From: Rhodospirillaceae bacterium
Lineage (GTDB): Bacteria; Pseudomonadota; Alphaproteobacteria; Rhodospirillales; 2-02-FULL-58-16
Direction of reading: 5' to 3'
Length of the DNA stretch: 32,711 bases
NCBI GenBank assembly: GCA_013349695.1
Contig: DUZD01000003.1
Span: 1-32,711, forward strand
The position numbers were made by a program, and so were the translations under genes. Below the pieces are notes generated by a model. The model did no database searches. It saw nothing but the letters and a program-made list of their open reading frames with translations, and was not told where the DNA came from. Shown one piece after another: positions 1 through 10,389 of the stretch. How positions within the stretch are numbered: the first letter of the stretch is position 1; each line of letters begins with the position of its first letter.

Positions 1-117
1 TCTCCCGGGGCGTCGAGAACGCTTGACGATGTACCCGCATCGCCGGCGCGTCCGCTCCTACCGGGAGAGCGGGAAAAGCGATCGTATGGGGTCAGGAATC
101 CCGCCGGGGTGTACTAG
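1..117 (-). repeat. Partial copy of a structured inverted-repeat element
   Basis: Positions 1-86 align without gaps to the reverse complement of 32325-32410, inside the complete element at 32293-32564, with 71 of 86 identical bases by my count. The first 8 bases and 61-68 form a perfect inverted repeat that corresponds to a stem in the complete copy. Positions 70-86 are identical to the complete copy. Beyond 86 similarity fades, but the sequence again ends in CTAG (114-117), as the complete element does. The copy is cut off by the window edge, so its full length is unknown. Its terminal CTAG overlaps the stop codon of the neighbouring small gene. Confidence 0.75.
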
Positions 118-356
118 CCGCTTTTGCCGGTCTTGGGCGGCGCCGCGGGGATACTTTTTCCGCAGCCCGCGTTCAGCCAAACGGTACAGATCTTGATCCA
201 ATTGTCGACGGCATCGATGCGCCGCACGCTCAAATCGGGAACGCTGTTGCAATAGACCTGCAGCGGCTTGCCGCTCGACGTTTGCTGCTCGGCCAAGGCC
301 GGCGCCGCGCCGACCGTTAGCAGTGTCAAGGCGGAACTCAGCAAAATTCGTTTCAT
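114..356 (-). CDS. Small exported protein of unknown function
   Basis: An 80-aa protein. The first 22 residues form a typical Sec signal peptide: MKR, a hydrophobic stretch, then a signal peptidase I site after PALA. The mature part is about 58 residues with three cysteines (QVYCNS, KICTVW, NAGCGKS), so periplasmic disulfide bonding is possible. I chose the ATG at 356 over the upstream start at 419 because the signal peptide begins there and GGAG lies about 10 nt upstream. The gene diverges from guaA. I do not recognise the family. The stop codon lies in the terminal CTAG of the repeat at 1-117, so the original C-terminus may have been altered by that insertion. Confidence 0.65.
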   Translation of the reverse strand: MKRILLSSALTLLTVGAAPALAEQQTSSGKPLQVYCNSVPDLSVRRIDAVDNWIKICTVWLNAGCGKSIPAAPPKTGKSG

Positions 357-510
357 GGTTCGAATCTCCATCGGAAAATGTCGCCGACAGCATAGACGTT
401 TCCCGCCGCGTTTTCTCAAGTGCCGCCGTCACCGGACTGGCGGCGGACGCGGCTATGGGCTATGGTCCGGCGGCCGTTGATCAACCTGGCCCGATCCCTT
501 CGGCCCGCCC

Positions 511-2061
511 ATGAGCGAACGCATCCTCATCATCGATTTCGGATCGCAAGTGACCCAGCTGATCGCCAGACGGGTGCGCGAAAGCGGCGTCTATTCGGAA
601 ATCCATCCCATCAACAAGGTCAGCGAACGCTCGATCCGGAATTTCGCCCCCAAGGCGGTGATCCTTTCGGGCGGGCCAGCGTCGGTGACCGACAGCGGCA
701 CGCCCAGGGCGCCGGACGCACTCTTCGCATTGGGTATTCCCGTGCTCGGCATTTGTTACGGGCAGCAGGCCATGGTCGAGCAGCTGGGCGGCAAAGTGGA
801 AAGCTCGGAACGGCGCGAATTCGGCCGCGCCCATGTCGAGGTGACGGACGACTGCGAGCTGTTCCACGGCGTCTGGGACAAAGGCGGCCGCCAGCCGGTG
901 TGGATGAGCCACGGCGACCGGGTCAGCGAGCCACCGGCCGGTTTTCGCTCCGTGGCGGCCTCCGAAGGCTCTCCTTACGCCGCCATCGCCAACGACGAGA
1001 AACATTTTTACGGCCTCCAGTTCCACCCGGAAGTGGTGCACACCCCGCATGGCGGCAACCTGCTCAGGAATTTCACCCATCGGGTGGCGGGATGCAAGGG
1101 CGATTGGACGATGGCCAGGTTCAAGGATGTCGAAATCGCCAAGATCCGCGAACAGGTGGGCGATGGTCGGGTCATTTGCGGCCTCTCCGGCGGCGTCGAT
1201 TCTTCGGTCGCCGCGATGTTGTTGTTCGAGGCCATAGGCGATCGGCTGATCTGCGTTTTCGTCGATACCGGGCTTTTGCGCCTGGGCGAGGCGGAACAGG
1301 TGGTGGAGATGTTCCGCGGCCACTACAACATCCCGCTGGTGCATCGCGACGCCGCGGCCTTGTTTTTGCGCCATCTCGAAGGCGTCGGCGCGCCGGAGAA
1401 GAAACGCAAGATCATCGGCGCCACCTTCATCGATGTCTTCGAAGAGGAAGCCGAAAAGGCCGGTGGCGCCGATTTTTTGGCGCAAGGGACGCTCTATCCC
1501 GACGTCATCGAATCGGTTTCCTTCGCCGGCGGCCCTTCCGCCACCATCAAGTCCCATCACAACGTCGGTGGCCTGCCGGAGCGGATGAGCTTGCGGCTGG
1601 TCGAACCCCTGCGCGAACTGTTCAAGGACGAGGTCCGGGAACTGGGCCGGCAACTGGGACTGCCGGAAACGTTCGTCGGCCGCCATCCCTTCCCCGGGCC
1701 GGGGCTGGCGATCCGTATCCCCGGCGCCATCACGGCGGAAAAACTCGACGTCCTGCGCAAGGCCGACGCCATCTACCTGGAAGAGATCCGATCGGCCGGC
1801 CTTTATGACGCCATCTGGCAGGCTTTCGCCCTGTTGCTGCCGGTGCGGACCGTCGGCGTCATGGGAGACGCCCGCACCTATGACTATGTCTGCGCGCTAC
1901 GCGCCGTCACCTCCACCGACGGCATGACCGCCGATTGCTACCATTTCGACAATGATTTCCTGGCCCGAGTGGCGGGCCGCATCGTCGGCGAGGTCAAGGG
2001 CATCAACCGGGTGGTCTACGACGTCACCTCGAAACCGCCGGCAACCATCGAGTGGGAATAG
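511..2061 (+). CDS. guaA: GMP synthase (glutamine-hydrolysing)
   Basis: A 516-aa protein of normal length for the family. It converts XMP to GMP using ATP and glutamine, the last step of guanine nucleotide synthesis in the cytoplasm. The N-terminal class I amidotransferase carries the nucleophile Cys82 in GICYGQQ and the His172/Glu174 pair in QFHPEVV. The ATP-pyrophosphatase domain carries the PP-loop SGGVDSS at 226-232. The C-terminal dimerisation domain ends [11 protein letters not shown], the usual GuaA terminus. No strong Shine-Dalgarno precedes the ATG at 511, but the N-terminus ([13 protein letters not shown]) matches the family. The 154 bp upstream of it contain no other gene and presumably the promoter; I could not pick one out. 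Confidence 0.97.
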   Translation: MSERILIIDFGSQVTQLIARRVRESGVYSEIHPINKVSERSIRNFAPKAVILSGGPASVTDSGTPRAPDALFALGIPVLGICYGQQAMVEQLGGKVESSERREFGRAHVEVTDDCELFHGVWDKGGRQPVWMSHGDRVSEPPAGFRSVAASEGSPYAAIANDEKHFYGLQFHPEVVHTPHGGNLLRNFTHRVAGCKGDWTMARFKDVEIAKIREQVGDGRVICGLSGGVDSSVAAMLLFEAIGDRLICVFVDTGLLRLGEAEQVVEMFRGHYNIPLVHRDAAALFLRHLEGVGAPEKKRKIIGATFIDVFEEEAEKAGGADFLAQGTLYPDVIESVSFAGGPSATIKSHHNVGGLPERMSLRLVEPLRELFKDEVRELGRQLGLPETFVGRHPFPGPGLAIRIPGAITAEKLDVLRKADAIYLEEIRSAGLYDAIWQAFALLLPVRTVGVMGDARTYDYVCALRAVTSTDGMTADCYHFDNDFLARVAGRIVGEVKGINRVVYDVTSKPPATIEWE

Positions 2062-2206
2062 GTTGTCTTCGCCGATCATCCGACAAGTTACCGGGAAACA
2101 GCCCCTTCAATGGTTTTCGCGAGTTACAAAGCTACCCCACGAGCGTTTGTCCGGCCGCGTGTTTGACTGGAACCTCGGCTCGGAATTCCAATGAAGAGGC
2201 ATAGAA

Positions 2207-3460
2207 ATGAAATCAAGCAAAGATGCCGCGGCGATGGGCAAAGCCGTGTTATCCGACTTATACGACGTCAACCTAGACTCGTTGCCCGAGGCGCTTTCGC
2301 GAGCTCATCTGGCGAGCAGTCAACCGGACCGCAATCTTGCCCTTGCTAACCACCTGTATGGCAGAATCGTGTCAAAAATTAAAATGCACCACGACGCCGG
2401 CAAGACAGTAGATATCTACGGGCCGGAGTGGTCTAGACAGAAAGCGAATGTTCAAAAGGCGGCCGAGGCGCATGCTCGAATCATCATCGACACGTACGGA
2501 CCGAATTACGCCTTCCCGAATAAGTACCCGGACCAAAACGCCAAAGTCATCGAGGCTGGCGCCGTGGACCTTTATTTTCTCGTCATCGACGGCGAGTTTG
2601 TTGGAACAACCTGCTTGTGCGATCAAGGAGAGATGAGAGCCGAGCTAGGGCGCTCGGCCGCCATTCGGCCGCGTGTCGGCAATACCATAATTCAAGACCT
2701 GAGCATTCTGGAATGGCTGCTGAATGACCGCGTATCCGACAAGTACCACACATTATTCACAACGCTTCGAACCGCGCCGGATCAGGATATCGGCTTGGAG
2801 CAACCGATGCGGGGCGGACAGGCGATAACAAGTCAATGGCAAAAGTTTCCCGAGCTGTTCGTCAACGGTACCGCACCGCTTTACTCGCTTTACTGTAAGC
2901 ACGGCAGCCTTGAGCAGTTCACCATCGCACAAATTACCCGAGCCGAATTTCAGACTGTACCCCTCTTCATCGCCGATGAGACCGATCGTCTGTTCGTTCG
3001 GCGGTGGCACGCGTTCTATGGGCTGGACGAGCCGCCCGCGGGAAACGTGGCCGAAGCGCCCCTCGTGGAAGCTCGTGTCCAAGTTCATGCGCCCCCTGAC
3101 CACTCCAGCATTTTCAAATTCGTATATGCCGCCATGACGTTTGGCGATGGGGCGATCGACGAACACGGCGAATCGATCGAAACTTACTTCACCAAGGAAG
3201 TTCCGTTTATCCAGGCAGCGGTGCCAATTGGCGACAACTCGATAGATGTCCAAAGGCAACTTCGAGATGCCGGCTTTCAGGCTTTCGGATATGAACCGGC
3301 AAATAATTTCCGGCCCGCCCATCTGTTCTTCGGAAAGGTAAGGCCCGGAAACAAGGTCGTTCCAACAAACTGGACGGTAGAGAGCGAGGCTCATCCATAT
3401 TGGACGGGCGAACTCGCAAACCACGCGGCACGAATTGAAAAAGCGTGGCAATCGATGTGA
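2207..3460 (+). CDS. Unrecognised protein, possibly acyltransferase-like
   Basis: A 417-aa soluble protein with no signal peptide or membrane segment. A good Shine-Dalgarno (AAGAGG, 2194-2199) sits 7 nt before the ATG. The N-terminal ~110 residues look helical. The middle (about 120-170) alternates strands and helices around YFLVIDGEFVGTTCL and AELGRSAAI, which recalls a GNAT acetyltransferase fold, but I see no clear acetyl-CoA loop, so this is a guess. The C-terminal third includes VPIGDNSIDVQRQLRDAGF, which resembles the end of an acyltransferase domain. Base composition is visibly lower in GC than guaA or the ABC gene around it, with more NNA and NNT codons. This suggests acquisition from outside. 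It stands alone, with 145 bp before and 352 bp after. Confidence 0.7.
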   Translation: MKSSKDAAAMGKAVLSDLYDVNLDSLPEALSRAHLASSQPDRNLALANHLYGRIVSKIKMHHDAGKTVDIYGPEWSRQKANVQKAAEAHARIIIDTYGPNYAFPNKYPDQNAKVIEAGAVDLYFLVIDGEFVGTTCLCDQGEMRAELGRSAAIRPRVGNTIIQDLSILEWLLNDRVSDKYHTLFTTLRTAPDQDIGLEQPMRGGQAITSQWQKFPELFVNGTAPLYSLYCKHGSLEQFTIAQITRAEFQTVPLFIADETDRLFVRRWHAFYGLDEPPAGNVAEAPLVEARVQVHAPPDHSSIFKFVYAAMTFGDGAIDEHGESIETYFTKEVPFIQAAVPIGDNSIDVQRQLRDAGFQAFGYEPANNFRPAHLFFGKVRPGNKVVPTNWTVESEAHPYWTGELANHAARIEKAWQSM

Positions 3461-3687
3461 CGGAATGAAGCTTGGCATGAGCGGAGATTGGCACGAAGGC
3501 CGCCGAGAAGAATTCGACCGCGCCGAATTGGCGGCAAGCTATGGACCCGCCCGCTGTGAGCTGGATCAGACCGCCTGGCCATCCGCCGGCGGGATAACGC
3601 CGGCATCGCCTTCGCCAGCCTGAAGCCTTATATATCAACCAGGATCCGGTGCCGGCCGCCGGGGAGCCAAGACGCAACCACGAGCCG
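3461..3687. other. Intergenic stretch with no recognisable gene
   Basis: Together with the hairpins to its right, this fills the 352 bp between the unrecognised gene and the ABC exporter. Short open frames on both strands show no family features. Nothing further can be supported. Confidence 0.5.
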
Positions 3688-3738
3688 TTAGAGTGCGATC
3701 ATTTCAAATTGAATAAATTTGAAATGATCGCACTCTAA
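3688..3738. repeat. Perfect 23-bp hairpin, 5-nt loop
   Basis: Positions 3688-3710 are the exact reverse complement of 3716-3738, around the loop GAATA. The arm starts TTAGAGTGCGATC. No T-run follows on either strand, so it is not a standard terminator. It resembles the AGAGC/AGAGT-type intergenic palindromes common in alphaproteobacteria. Confidence 0.85.
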
Positions 3739-3748
3739 TTCATATACT
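3719..3748 (+). promoter_or_regulatory. Candidate sigma-70-type promoter for the ABC exporter
   Basis: TTGAAA (3719-3724) and TATACT (3743-3748) are separated by 18 nt. The -35-like box lies in the right arm of the first hairpin, and transcription would start near the beginning of the second hairpin. This is pattern recognition only. Confidence 0.35.
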
Positions 3749-3749
3749 T

Positions 3750-3798
3750 TAGGGTCTTATCGTCCTGGATCGTTTCGATCCAGGACGATAAGACCCTA
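3750..3798. repeat. Perfect 23-bp hairpin, 3-nt loop, next to a start codon
   Basis: Positions 3750-3772 are the exact reverse complement of 3776-3798, around TTT. The arm starts TAGGGTCTTATCG. It ends 14 nt before the ABC exporter ATG, so in a transcript it would form a very stable stem just ahead of the ribosome binding site. Its sequence is unrelated to the hairpin 11 bp to the left, but the arm length is the same. Confidence 0.85.
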
Positions 3799-3812
3799 GC
3801 GGACGAGAGACG

Positions 3813-5729
3813 ATGAGAGCCAATAACATGGGCCCGCCGGCGGCGGGTCCGCGCAGTGATATCAAGACGATCAGAACCCTGCTGCCCTATCTCTGGCCCA
3901 AGGGCGAGGTGGAATTGCGCATCAGGGTGGTCGTCGCCATAGGGTTTCTGGTTGCGGCCAAGCTCGCCAACGTCACCGTTCCGGTTTTCTACAAGTACGC
4001 CGTCGACGCCCTCGACGGCGGGACGCAGGCGGTGGTCGCGGTGCCGGTGTTCATGTTGGTCGCCTACGGCCTGGCGAGGGTCATGGCGCTGGCTTTCGGC
4101 GAGCTCCGCGACGCCGTCTTCGCCAAGGTCGCCCAACGGGCCATCCGCTTGGCGGCGCTCAAGACCTTCCGCCATTTGCACCGGCTCAGCTTGCGTTTTC
4201 ATCTCGACCGCAAGACCGGCGCCGTCAGCCGCGCCATCGATCGCGGCACCGAGGGCATTGAGTTCCTGCTCAATTTCATGCTGTTCAACATCCTACCGAC
4301 CTTGTTCGAGATCTTCCTGGTCTGCGCCATCCTGTGGGTGCTGTTCGGCCCTAGCTTCGCCGCCGTCACCTTCGTCGCCATCGCCGGCTACATCGCCTGG
4401 ACCATGACGGTGACCGAATGGCGCATCAAGTTCCGCCGCGCCATGAACGAGGCCAACAACGAAGCCAACACCAAGTCCGTGGACTCCTTGCTCAATTACG
4501 AAACCGTCAAGTACTTCGGCAACGAGGCCCACGAGGAGCGGCGCTTCGACGCCGGCCTCAGGTGTTACGAGACCGCCTCGGTGAAAAGCAAAACCTCGCT
4601 CGGCCTACTCAACATCGGCCAGGGGGCGATCGTCTCGCTCGGCCTGGTCGTCGTCATGCTGATGGCCGGCGCCGGCGTCACCGGCGGCGCCATGACCATC
4701 GGCGACTTCGTTCTCGTCAATACTTACCTGATCCAGCTTTTCATGCCCTTGGGTTTCCTCGGCTTCGTCTACCGGGAGATCAAGCGCTCTCTCACCGACA
4801 TGGAGAACATGTTCGCACTTTTGCGGGAGCAGGCGGAGATCGAGGACGCCCCCAGCGCCGGGCCGCTTCAACTTGACGGCGCCCGGGTGGCCTTCGAAGG
4901 CGTTTCGTTCGCTTACGATCCCAGGCGGCAGGTGCTGAAAGACGTCACCTTCACGGTGTCCGCCGGCAGTACCGTCGCCATCGTCGGCGCCAGCGGCTCC
5001 GGCAAGTCGACCATCTCGCGCATCCTGTTCCGCTTTTACGACGCCGGCGCCGGACGCGTCCTCATCGACGGCCAGGACATCCGCGGTGTGACGCAAGAAT
5101 CCCTGCGCGCTGCCATCGGCATGGTCCCCCAGGACACGGTGCTGTTCAACGACAGCATTTACTACAACATCGCCTACGGCCGCTGCGGGGCCAGCCCGTC
5201 GGAGGTCGAAGAGGCGGCGAAGATGGCCCGCATCCACGATTTCGTCATGTCTCTTCCCGACGGATATCAGAGCATCGTCGGCGAACGCGGCCTGAAGCTC
5301 TCGGGCGGTGAAAAACAGCGCGTCGCCATCGCCCGCGCCATCCTGAAAAAACCCCGCATCCTGCTCTTCGACGAGGCGACTTCGGCGTTGGACAGCCGCA
5401 CCGAGAAGGAAATCCAGAAATCGCTCGCCGAGGTCTCGTCCGGCCGCACGACGCTGGTCATCGCCCACCGGCTGTCGACGGTGGTGGACGCCGACGAGAT
5501 CGTGGTCCTCGAGGCCGGCCGCGTCGCCGAACGCGGAAGCCACGCCGATCTCCTCGGCCGCAAGGGCCGTTACGCCGAGATGTGGGCGCGCCAGCAAGAG
5601 GCCGAGCAGGCGCGCCAGGTCTTGGTGAAGACGGGCGAGGCGGACGGCCCCGGCGGCGGCGATGCGGAAGAAACCGTGGAGGCCATAAAGGACGGTGGCG
5701 TTTCCGTAGCGGCCGAGGCGGCTGTATAG
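3813..5729 (+). CDS. Atm1-type ABC exporter (fused permease/ATPase)
   Basis: A 638-aa half-transporter that should work as a homodimer in the inner membrane. Residues ~35-310 form the six-helix ABC exporter membrane domain. The ATPase domain has Walker A GASGSGKST (about 392-400), signature LSGGEKQ (about 495-501), Walker B ILLFDEATSALD and the H-loop in IAHRL. The N-terminal part (LLPYLWPKGE, then PVFYKYAVDAL) is typical of the Atm1/HMT1 branch, which exports glutathione-linked sulfur or metal compounds. The substrate here is inferred. The tail after ~595 is charged and low in complexity. The ATG at 3813 is the furthest upstream; one at 3828 is also possible. It converges on mnmA. Confidence 0.92.
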   Translation: MRANNMGPPAAGPRSDIKTIRTLLPYLWPKGEVELRIRVVVAIGFLVAAKLANVTVPVFYKYAVDALDGGTQAVVAVPVFMLVAYGLARVMALAFGELRDAVFAKVAQRAIRLAALKTFRHLHRLSLRFHLDRKTGAVSRAIDRGTEGIEFLLNFMLFNILPTLFEIFLVCAILWVLFGPSFAAVTFVAIAGYIAWTMTVTEWRIKFRRAMNEANNEANTKSVDSLLNYETVKYFGNEAHEERRFDAGLRCYETASVKSKTSLGLLNIGQGAIVSLGLVVVMLMAGAGVTGGAMTIGDFVLVNTYLIQLFMPLGFLGFVYREIKRSLTDMENMFALLREQAEIEDAPSAGPLQLDGARVAFEGVSFAYDPRRQVLKDVTFTVSAGSTVAIVGASGSGKSTISRILFRFYDAGAGRVLIDGQDIRGVTQESLRAAIGMVPQDTVLFNDSIYYNIAYGRCGASPSEVEEAAKMARIHDFVMSLPDGYQSIVGERGLKLSGGEKQRVAIARAILKKPRILLFDEATSALDSRTEKEIQKSLAEVSSGRTTLVIAHRLSTVVDADEIVVLEAGRVAERGSHADLLGRKGRYAEMWARQQEAEQARQVLVKTGEADGPGGGDAEETVEAIKDGGVSVAAEAAV

Positions 5730-5775
5730 GCCGGCGGGAACGGCTCGGCGCTTGCCAAAACCGAACGCCGGAGCA

Positions 5776-6900
5776 TCATTCCGCCGCCTTGGTCTCAGCC
5801 TCCTCGCGCATGATCCAGCCACCACCCAATAGACTTTCGCCATCATAAAAAACGCAGGCCTGACCGGCGGCGGCGGCGGCGAAGGGCTCATCAAGCATGA
5901 CTTCGGCACTGGCGCCGGCGCAGGCGACGATGGCCGGCACCGCCGCCATCGCCGAGCGCAGCTTGACGGAAACGCGAAGCCGCCGCGCCGGCGGCTCCCC
6001 GGGGCCCAGCCAGTTGACGCCGCGTAAATTGACATGGTTCCCGAGTAGCGCCCGTCTGGGTCCGACCACGACCCGCGCCGCCGCCGGCTCCAGGCGGACG
6101 ACGTAGAGAGGCCTAGGCGCCGAAACCCCAAGCCCCCGGCGCTGGCCGATGGTGAAATGGACGATGCCCCGGTGGCGGCCCAGGACCCGGCCTTCGAGAT
6201 CGACGATGTCGCCGGGGCGGCGAGCCTCGGGACGCAGTTTTTCGACGACGCCGGCGTAGTCGCCTTCGGGGACGAAACAGATATCCTGGCTGTCGGGCTT
6301 GGCGGCGACGGAAAGATGGAAGCGGCGGGCCAGTTCGCGGACCCGCTCCTTGGCCAGATCGCCAAGGGGGAAGCGCAGGAATTCGAGCTGCTGGCGCGTC
6401 GTGGCAAAGAGAAAATAACTCTGATCGCGGCTCTCGTCGGCGGCGCGCAGCAGTTCGGCGCCGTCCGGGCCCATCCCGCGCCGGACGTAATGGCCGGTGG
6501 CCAGCGCATCGGCGCCCAGTTCCCTGGCGGTCCGCAAAAGATCGCCGAACTTGACCGTCTCGTTGCAGCGGACGCAGGGGATCGGGGTTTCGCCCCGAAG
6601 GTAGGATTCGGCGAAATCGTCGATCACCGAGGTCCGGAATCGGTCCTCGTAGTCGAGCACGTAATGGGGGATGCGCAAGGCGGCGGCGACGTGCCTGGCG
6701 TCATGGATGTCCTGGCCGGCGCAGCACGAGCCCGGCTTCGCCACCGCTTGGCCGTGGTCGTAAAGCTGCAGGGTGACGCCGACGACGTCATAGCCTTCGC
6801 CGGCCAACAGCGCGGCCGTCGCCGAACTGTCGACGCCGCCGGACATGGCGACGACGACGCGGGTCTCGGAAGGCGCCTTGTCGATGCCGAGGGTGTTCAT
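5776..6900 (-). CDS. mnmA: tRNA 2-thiouridylase MnmA
   Basis: A 374-aa protein. It makes the 2-thiouridine at wobble position 34 of Lys, Glu and Gln tRNAs, using ATP and a sulfur relay. The PP-loop SGGVDSS is at 20-26. Cys112 (CNETVKF) and Cys208 (DSQDICF) match the two catalytic cysteines of the family. I start it at the ATG at 6900 because [17 protein letters not shown] matches the alphaproteobacterial N-terminus. An ATG at 6939 has a better AAGG Shine-Dalgarno and would add 13 residues, so the start is uncertain. It follows trpF on the same strand with a gap of about 70-110 nt, and may be cotranscribed with it. Confidence 0.95.
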   Translation of the reverse strand: MNTLGIDKAPSETRVVVAMSGGVDSSATAALLAGEGYDVVGVTLQLYDHGQAVAKPGSCCAGQDIHDARHVAAALRIPHYVLDYEDRFRTSVIDDFAESYLRGETPIPCVRCNETVKFGDLLRTARELGADALATGHYVRRGMGPDGAELLRAADESRDQSYFLFATTRQQLEFLRFPLGDLAKERVRELARRFHLSVAAKPDSQDICFVPEGDYAGVVEKLRPEARRPGDIVDLEGRVLGRHRGIVHFTIGQRRGLGVSAPRPLYVVRLEPAAARVVVGPRRALLGNHVNLRGVNWLGPGEPPARRLRVSVKLRSAMAAVPAIVACAGASAEVMLDEPFAAAAAGQACVFYDGESLLGGGWIMREEAETKAAE

Positions 6901-7006
6901 GTGGGAAATATAGGTCTCGGAGCCTGTTTGGGAAGTCATAAACCTTGTGACTTCGCTCGGTTCCGTCAAACGCCGGGCGCTTTCACGGTATCCTCCCAGC
7001 AAGGTT

Positions 7007-7648
7007 TCAAAGACTCTTCGCGGCCCGCAAAAAAGCGCCTATTTTCTCCGCGTTTTTGACCCCCGGCTGGTCTTCGACGCCGGACGAAACGTCGACCGCG
7101 GCGGCGCCGCTGATATCGACCGCGGCGGCAAGGTTGCCGGTATCGATGCCGCCGGCCAGCAACCATGGCAGCCGCCAGCTTGCGCCGCTGATCAACCGCC
7201 AGTCGAAAACGAGAGCGTTGCCGCCGGGCCGCTCGGCGCCTTCGGGCGGCTTGGCGTCGAACAGCAGCAGGTCGGCAACGTCTTCGTACGTCCGCGCTTT
7301 TTCGATGTCCTCGGGTCCCGAAACGGCGATGGCCTTGATCACGCCGAGACCGAAACGGTCCTTGATTTCCCTGACCCGTCGAGGGTGTTCATCACCGTGA
7401 AGTTGCAGGAAATCCAGCGGCGTCCGGGAAAGGATCGTCCGCAAGGCCTGGTCATCGGCATCGACCACCAGTCCCACCTTGGCGATGCCTTCGGGAACGG
7501 CGGCGGCAAGCTCGCCGGCTTCGTCCGGCGTCACGCGGCGCGGCGATGGCGGGAAAAAAACAAAACCGAGATAAGCGGCGCCGCCATCGACGGCGGCGGC
7601 CACCGTCTCGGCCGTCCCGAGGCCGCAGATCTTGACGTCAACCTGCAT
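7007..7648 (-). CDS. trpF: Phosphoribosylanthranilate isomerase
   Basis: A 213-aa (beta/alpha)8 enzyme for step three of tryptophan synthesis: phosphoribosylanthranilate to CdRP. The general base Cys8 is in VKICGL and the general acid Asp131 is in LLFDAKPP. The phosphate-binding end is in LLAGGI and VDVSSGVE. Length is normal. In many alphaproteobacteria trpF directly precedes trpB and trpA on the same strand. Here it faces away from them across a gap of roughly 690 bp that contains a repeat element. It is instead followed by mnmA. Confidence 0.95.
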   Translation of the reverse strand: MQVDVKICGLGTAETVAAAVDGGAAYLGFVFFPPSPRRVTPDEAGELAAAVPEGIAKVGLVVDADDQALRTILSRTPLDFLQLHGDEHPRRVREIKDRFGLGVIKAIAVSGPEDIEKARTYEDVADLLLFDAKPPEGAERPGGNALVFDWRLISGASWRLPWLLAGGIDTGNLAAAVDISGAAAVDVSSGVEDQPGVKNAEKIGAFLRAAKSL

Positions 7649-7846
7649 CGGCGATTCCCTTGGCGATCTTTAATGCCGCATCGGCGGCGGCGGTGGAACC
7701 AAACAACCAAAATCGAGACAGCAAAGACATTCTCTCATGCCCAGCCAAGAAAGAAATAAGCTTTGATAGATTCCCATATATGGATTAGGTCATGTACTCA
7801 TTAATTTTTTGGAACGCCAATAATTCAATGAGCTAAGAGGAACGCG

Positions 7847-8061
7847 GGTAACATCGGCAAAACACCGGGCGAACTCATGCCAGATGGCGGACCCGCCAAT
7901 TCCCCGCCTTCCTATCGCGTCATTCCCGCGAAAGCGGGAATTCAGGATTATCAAGAGGCTACTGGATTCCGGCTCGGCGCTCCGCGCCGTCCGGAATGAC
8001 ACCGGGAGGATAGTCCGACGCCTTTTCGAACCGGCTTGCCCGGTGTTTTGCCGATGTTACC
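7847..8061. mobile_element. 215-bp element with 24-bp perfect terminal inverted repeats
   Basis: Positions 7847-7870 are the exact reverse complement of 8038-8061; the arm starts GGTAACATCGGC. The interior has no convincing gene and holds a palindromic repeat (7919-8000). The architecture is that of a small non-autonomous element, but no target-site duplication is visible. It lies between the divergent trpF and trpB genes. The rest of that gap (7649-7846 and 8062-8335) contains AT-richer DNA and no gene that I can support. Confidence 0.6.
7919..8000. repeat. Multi-armed palindromic intergenic repeat
   Basis: The ends are GTCATTCC (7919-7926) and GGAATGAC (7993-8000). Inside are TTCCCGC-GAAA-GCGGGAA (7923-7940, a GNRA-type tetraloop) and CGGCGC-TCC-GCGCCG (7975-7989) nested within ATTCCGG/CCGGAAT (7966-7972, 7991-7997). 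This matches a dispersed repeat type, starting GTCATTCCCGCGAAAGCGGG, that I know as common in proteobacterial intergenic DNA. Its plan is like that of the repeat at 27456-27556. Confidence 0.75.
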
Positions 8062-8157
8062 AAGCCTGCCCATAACATAATGATTCTTACACCAAAACCC
8101 GGGTACCCTGTCGTCAAATCACAAGGTCATCTGGGCAATGCTTTCTTAGTTCGACGG

Positions 8158-8186
8158 GCAATCGATCCACTGGATCGATTGCTTTT
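8158..8186 (+). terminator. Terminator-like hairpin in the trpB leader
   Basis: GCAATCGATCC (8158-8168) pairs perfectly with GGATCGATTGC (8172-8182) around ACT, and TTTT follows (8183-8186). It lies 150 bp before the trpB start, on the coding strand. It could be an attenuator or could end a transcript entering from the left. A 50-codon frame at 8080-8232 runs through it but has no Trp codon, so classic Trp leader-peptide attenuation is not supported. A weak promoter-like pair, TTGCCG (8048-8053) and CATAAC (8071-8076), lies upstream. Confidence 0.55.
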
Positions 8187-8335
8187 CCGTCTCACCCTTC
8201 AGCGTGTAGAAAATTTCTCCGTTTTTCCATGAATTTGTGGTTTATTACCCGCCTCGCAAACCGGAGAAGGGAGGGAACGGCTGCTTTCCCAAGCCGAGGC
8301 GGGAACAAAAATCCGGGCAAATGCACGAGCTTGGC

Positions 8336-9546
<1,211 letters not shown>

Positions 9547-9547
<1 letters not shown>

Positions 9548-10389
9548 TGCCGGAAACCCGCATCGATCGCCGTTTCGCCGTCTTAAGGAGAGAAAACCGC
9601 GGTGGCTTGGTGGTCTTTGTGACGGCGGGCGATCCCGATCCGCGAACGTCGGCGGAAATCCTGCGGGGTCTTCCCGCCGCCGGCGCCGATTTTATCGAAC
9701 TGGGCATGCCGTTCAGCGATCCGATGGCCGACGGCCCGGCCATCCAGATGAGTTCCCAGCGGGCCCTAAAAAGCGGCGCGACATTGAAAACGACCCTCGA
9801 ACTGGTCGCCGATTTCCGCCAACGCGACAGCGAAACGCCGATCATCCTCATGGGTTATTACAATCCGATTTATATTTTCGGCGTCGACGCTTTCTTGAGC
9901 GAGGCGAAAGCCGCCGCCGTCGACGGCTTGATCATCGTCGACCTGCCGCCGGAAGAGGAAAATGAGATCTGCCTGCCGTCGCGAATGGCGGGAATCGACT
10001 TCATCTATTTGACGGCGCCGACCACCGACGAGATCAGGTTGCCCAGGGTGGTCAAAAACGCCAGCGGTTTCGTCTATTATGTTTCCATCACCGGCATTAC
10101 CGGCACCGCCTCGGCGCGGATCGAGGACGTCCGCAAGGCGGTCGAACGCCTGCACCGCCATACCGACCTTCCCATCGCCGTCGGTTTCGGCATCAAGACG
10201 CCGGAGCAGGCGGCCGGGGTTGCCGCCGTCGCCGACGCCGCCGTCGTCGGATCGGCCCTGATCGGCAAGGTAACGGAAAATCTGGACGAGGACGGAAAGG
10301 CTCGTCCCGGCCTGACCAACGCGGTGCTGGATTTTACCGCCGAATTGGCCAAGGGTGTGCGCGGCGCAAGGGTGAAAGGGGCAGCTTGA
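9547..10389 (+). CDS. trpA: Tryptophan synthase alpha subunit
   Basis: A 280-aa (beta/alpha)8 protein that cleaves indole-3-glycerol phosphate and channels indole to TrpB. The catalytic residues are Glu51 ([11 protein letters not shown]) and Asp62 (MADGPA), equivalent to E49 and D60 in Salmonella. The phosphate site is in [11 protein letters not shown] and VVGSALI. Its ATG shares an A with the trpB stop codon, so the two are probably translationally coupled. The stop codon immediately abuts the accD ATG. Confidence 0.97.

Noticed and set aside
481-1686. Long minus-strand open frame opposite guaA (401 codons)
   Set aside because: It is the antisense shadow of a clear GuaA coding region in GC-rich DNA and shows no family motifs.
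4605-6509. Minus-strand 634-codon frame spanning the ABC gene and mnmA
   Set aside because: It is out of frame with mnmA and antisense to the ABC ATPase motifs; no motifs of its own.
7919-8000. CRISPR repeat unit
   Set aside because: Single palindromic repeat with no regularly spaced copies or spacers; it fits a dispersed intergenic repeat.
8080-8232. 50-codon frame before trpB as a Trp leader peptide
   Set aside because: It contains no Trp codon and no clear ribosome binding site, so classic attenuation is unsupported.
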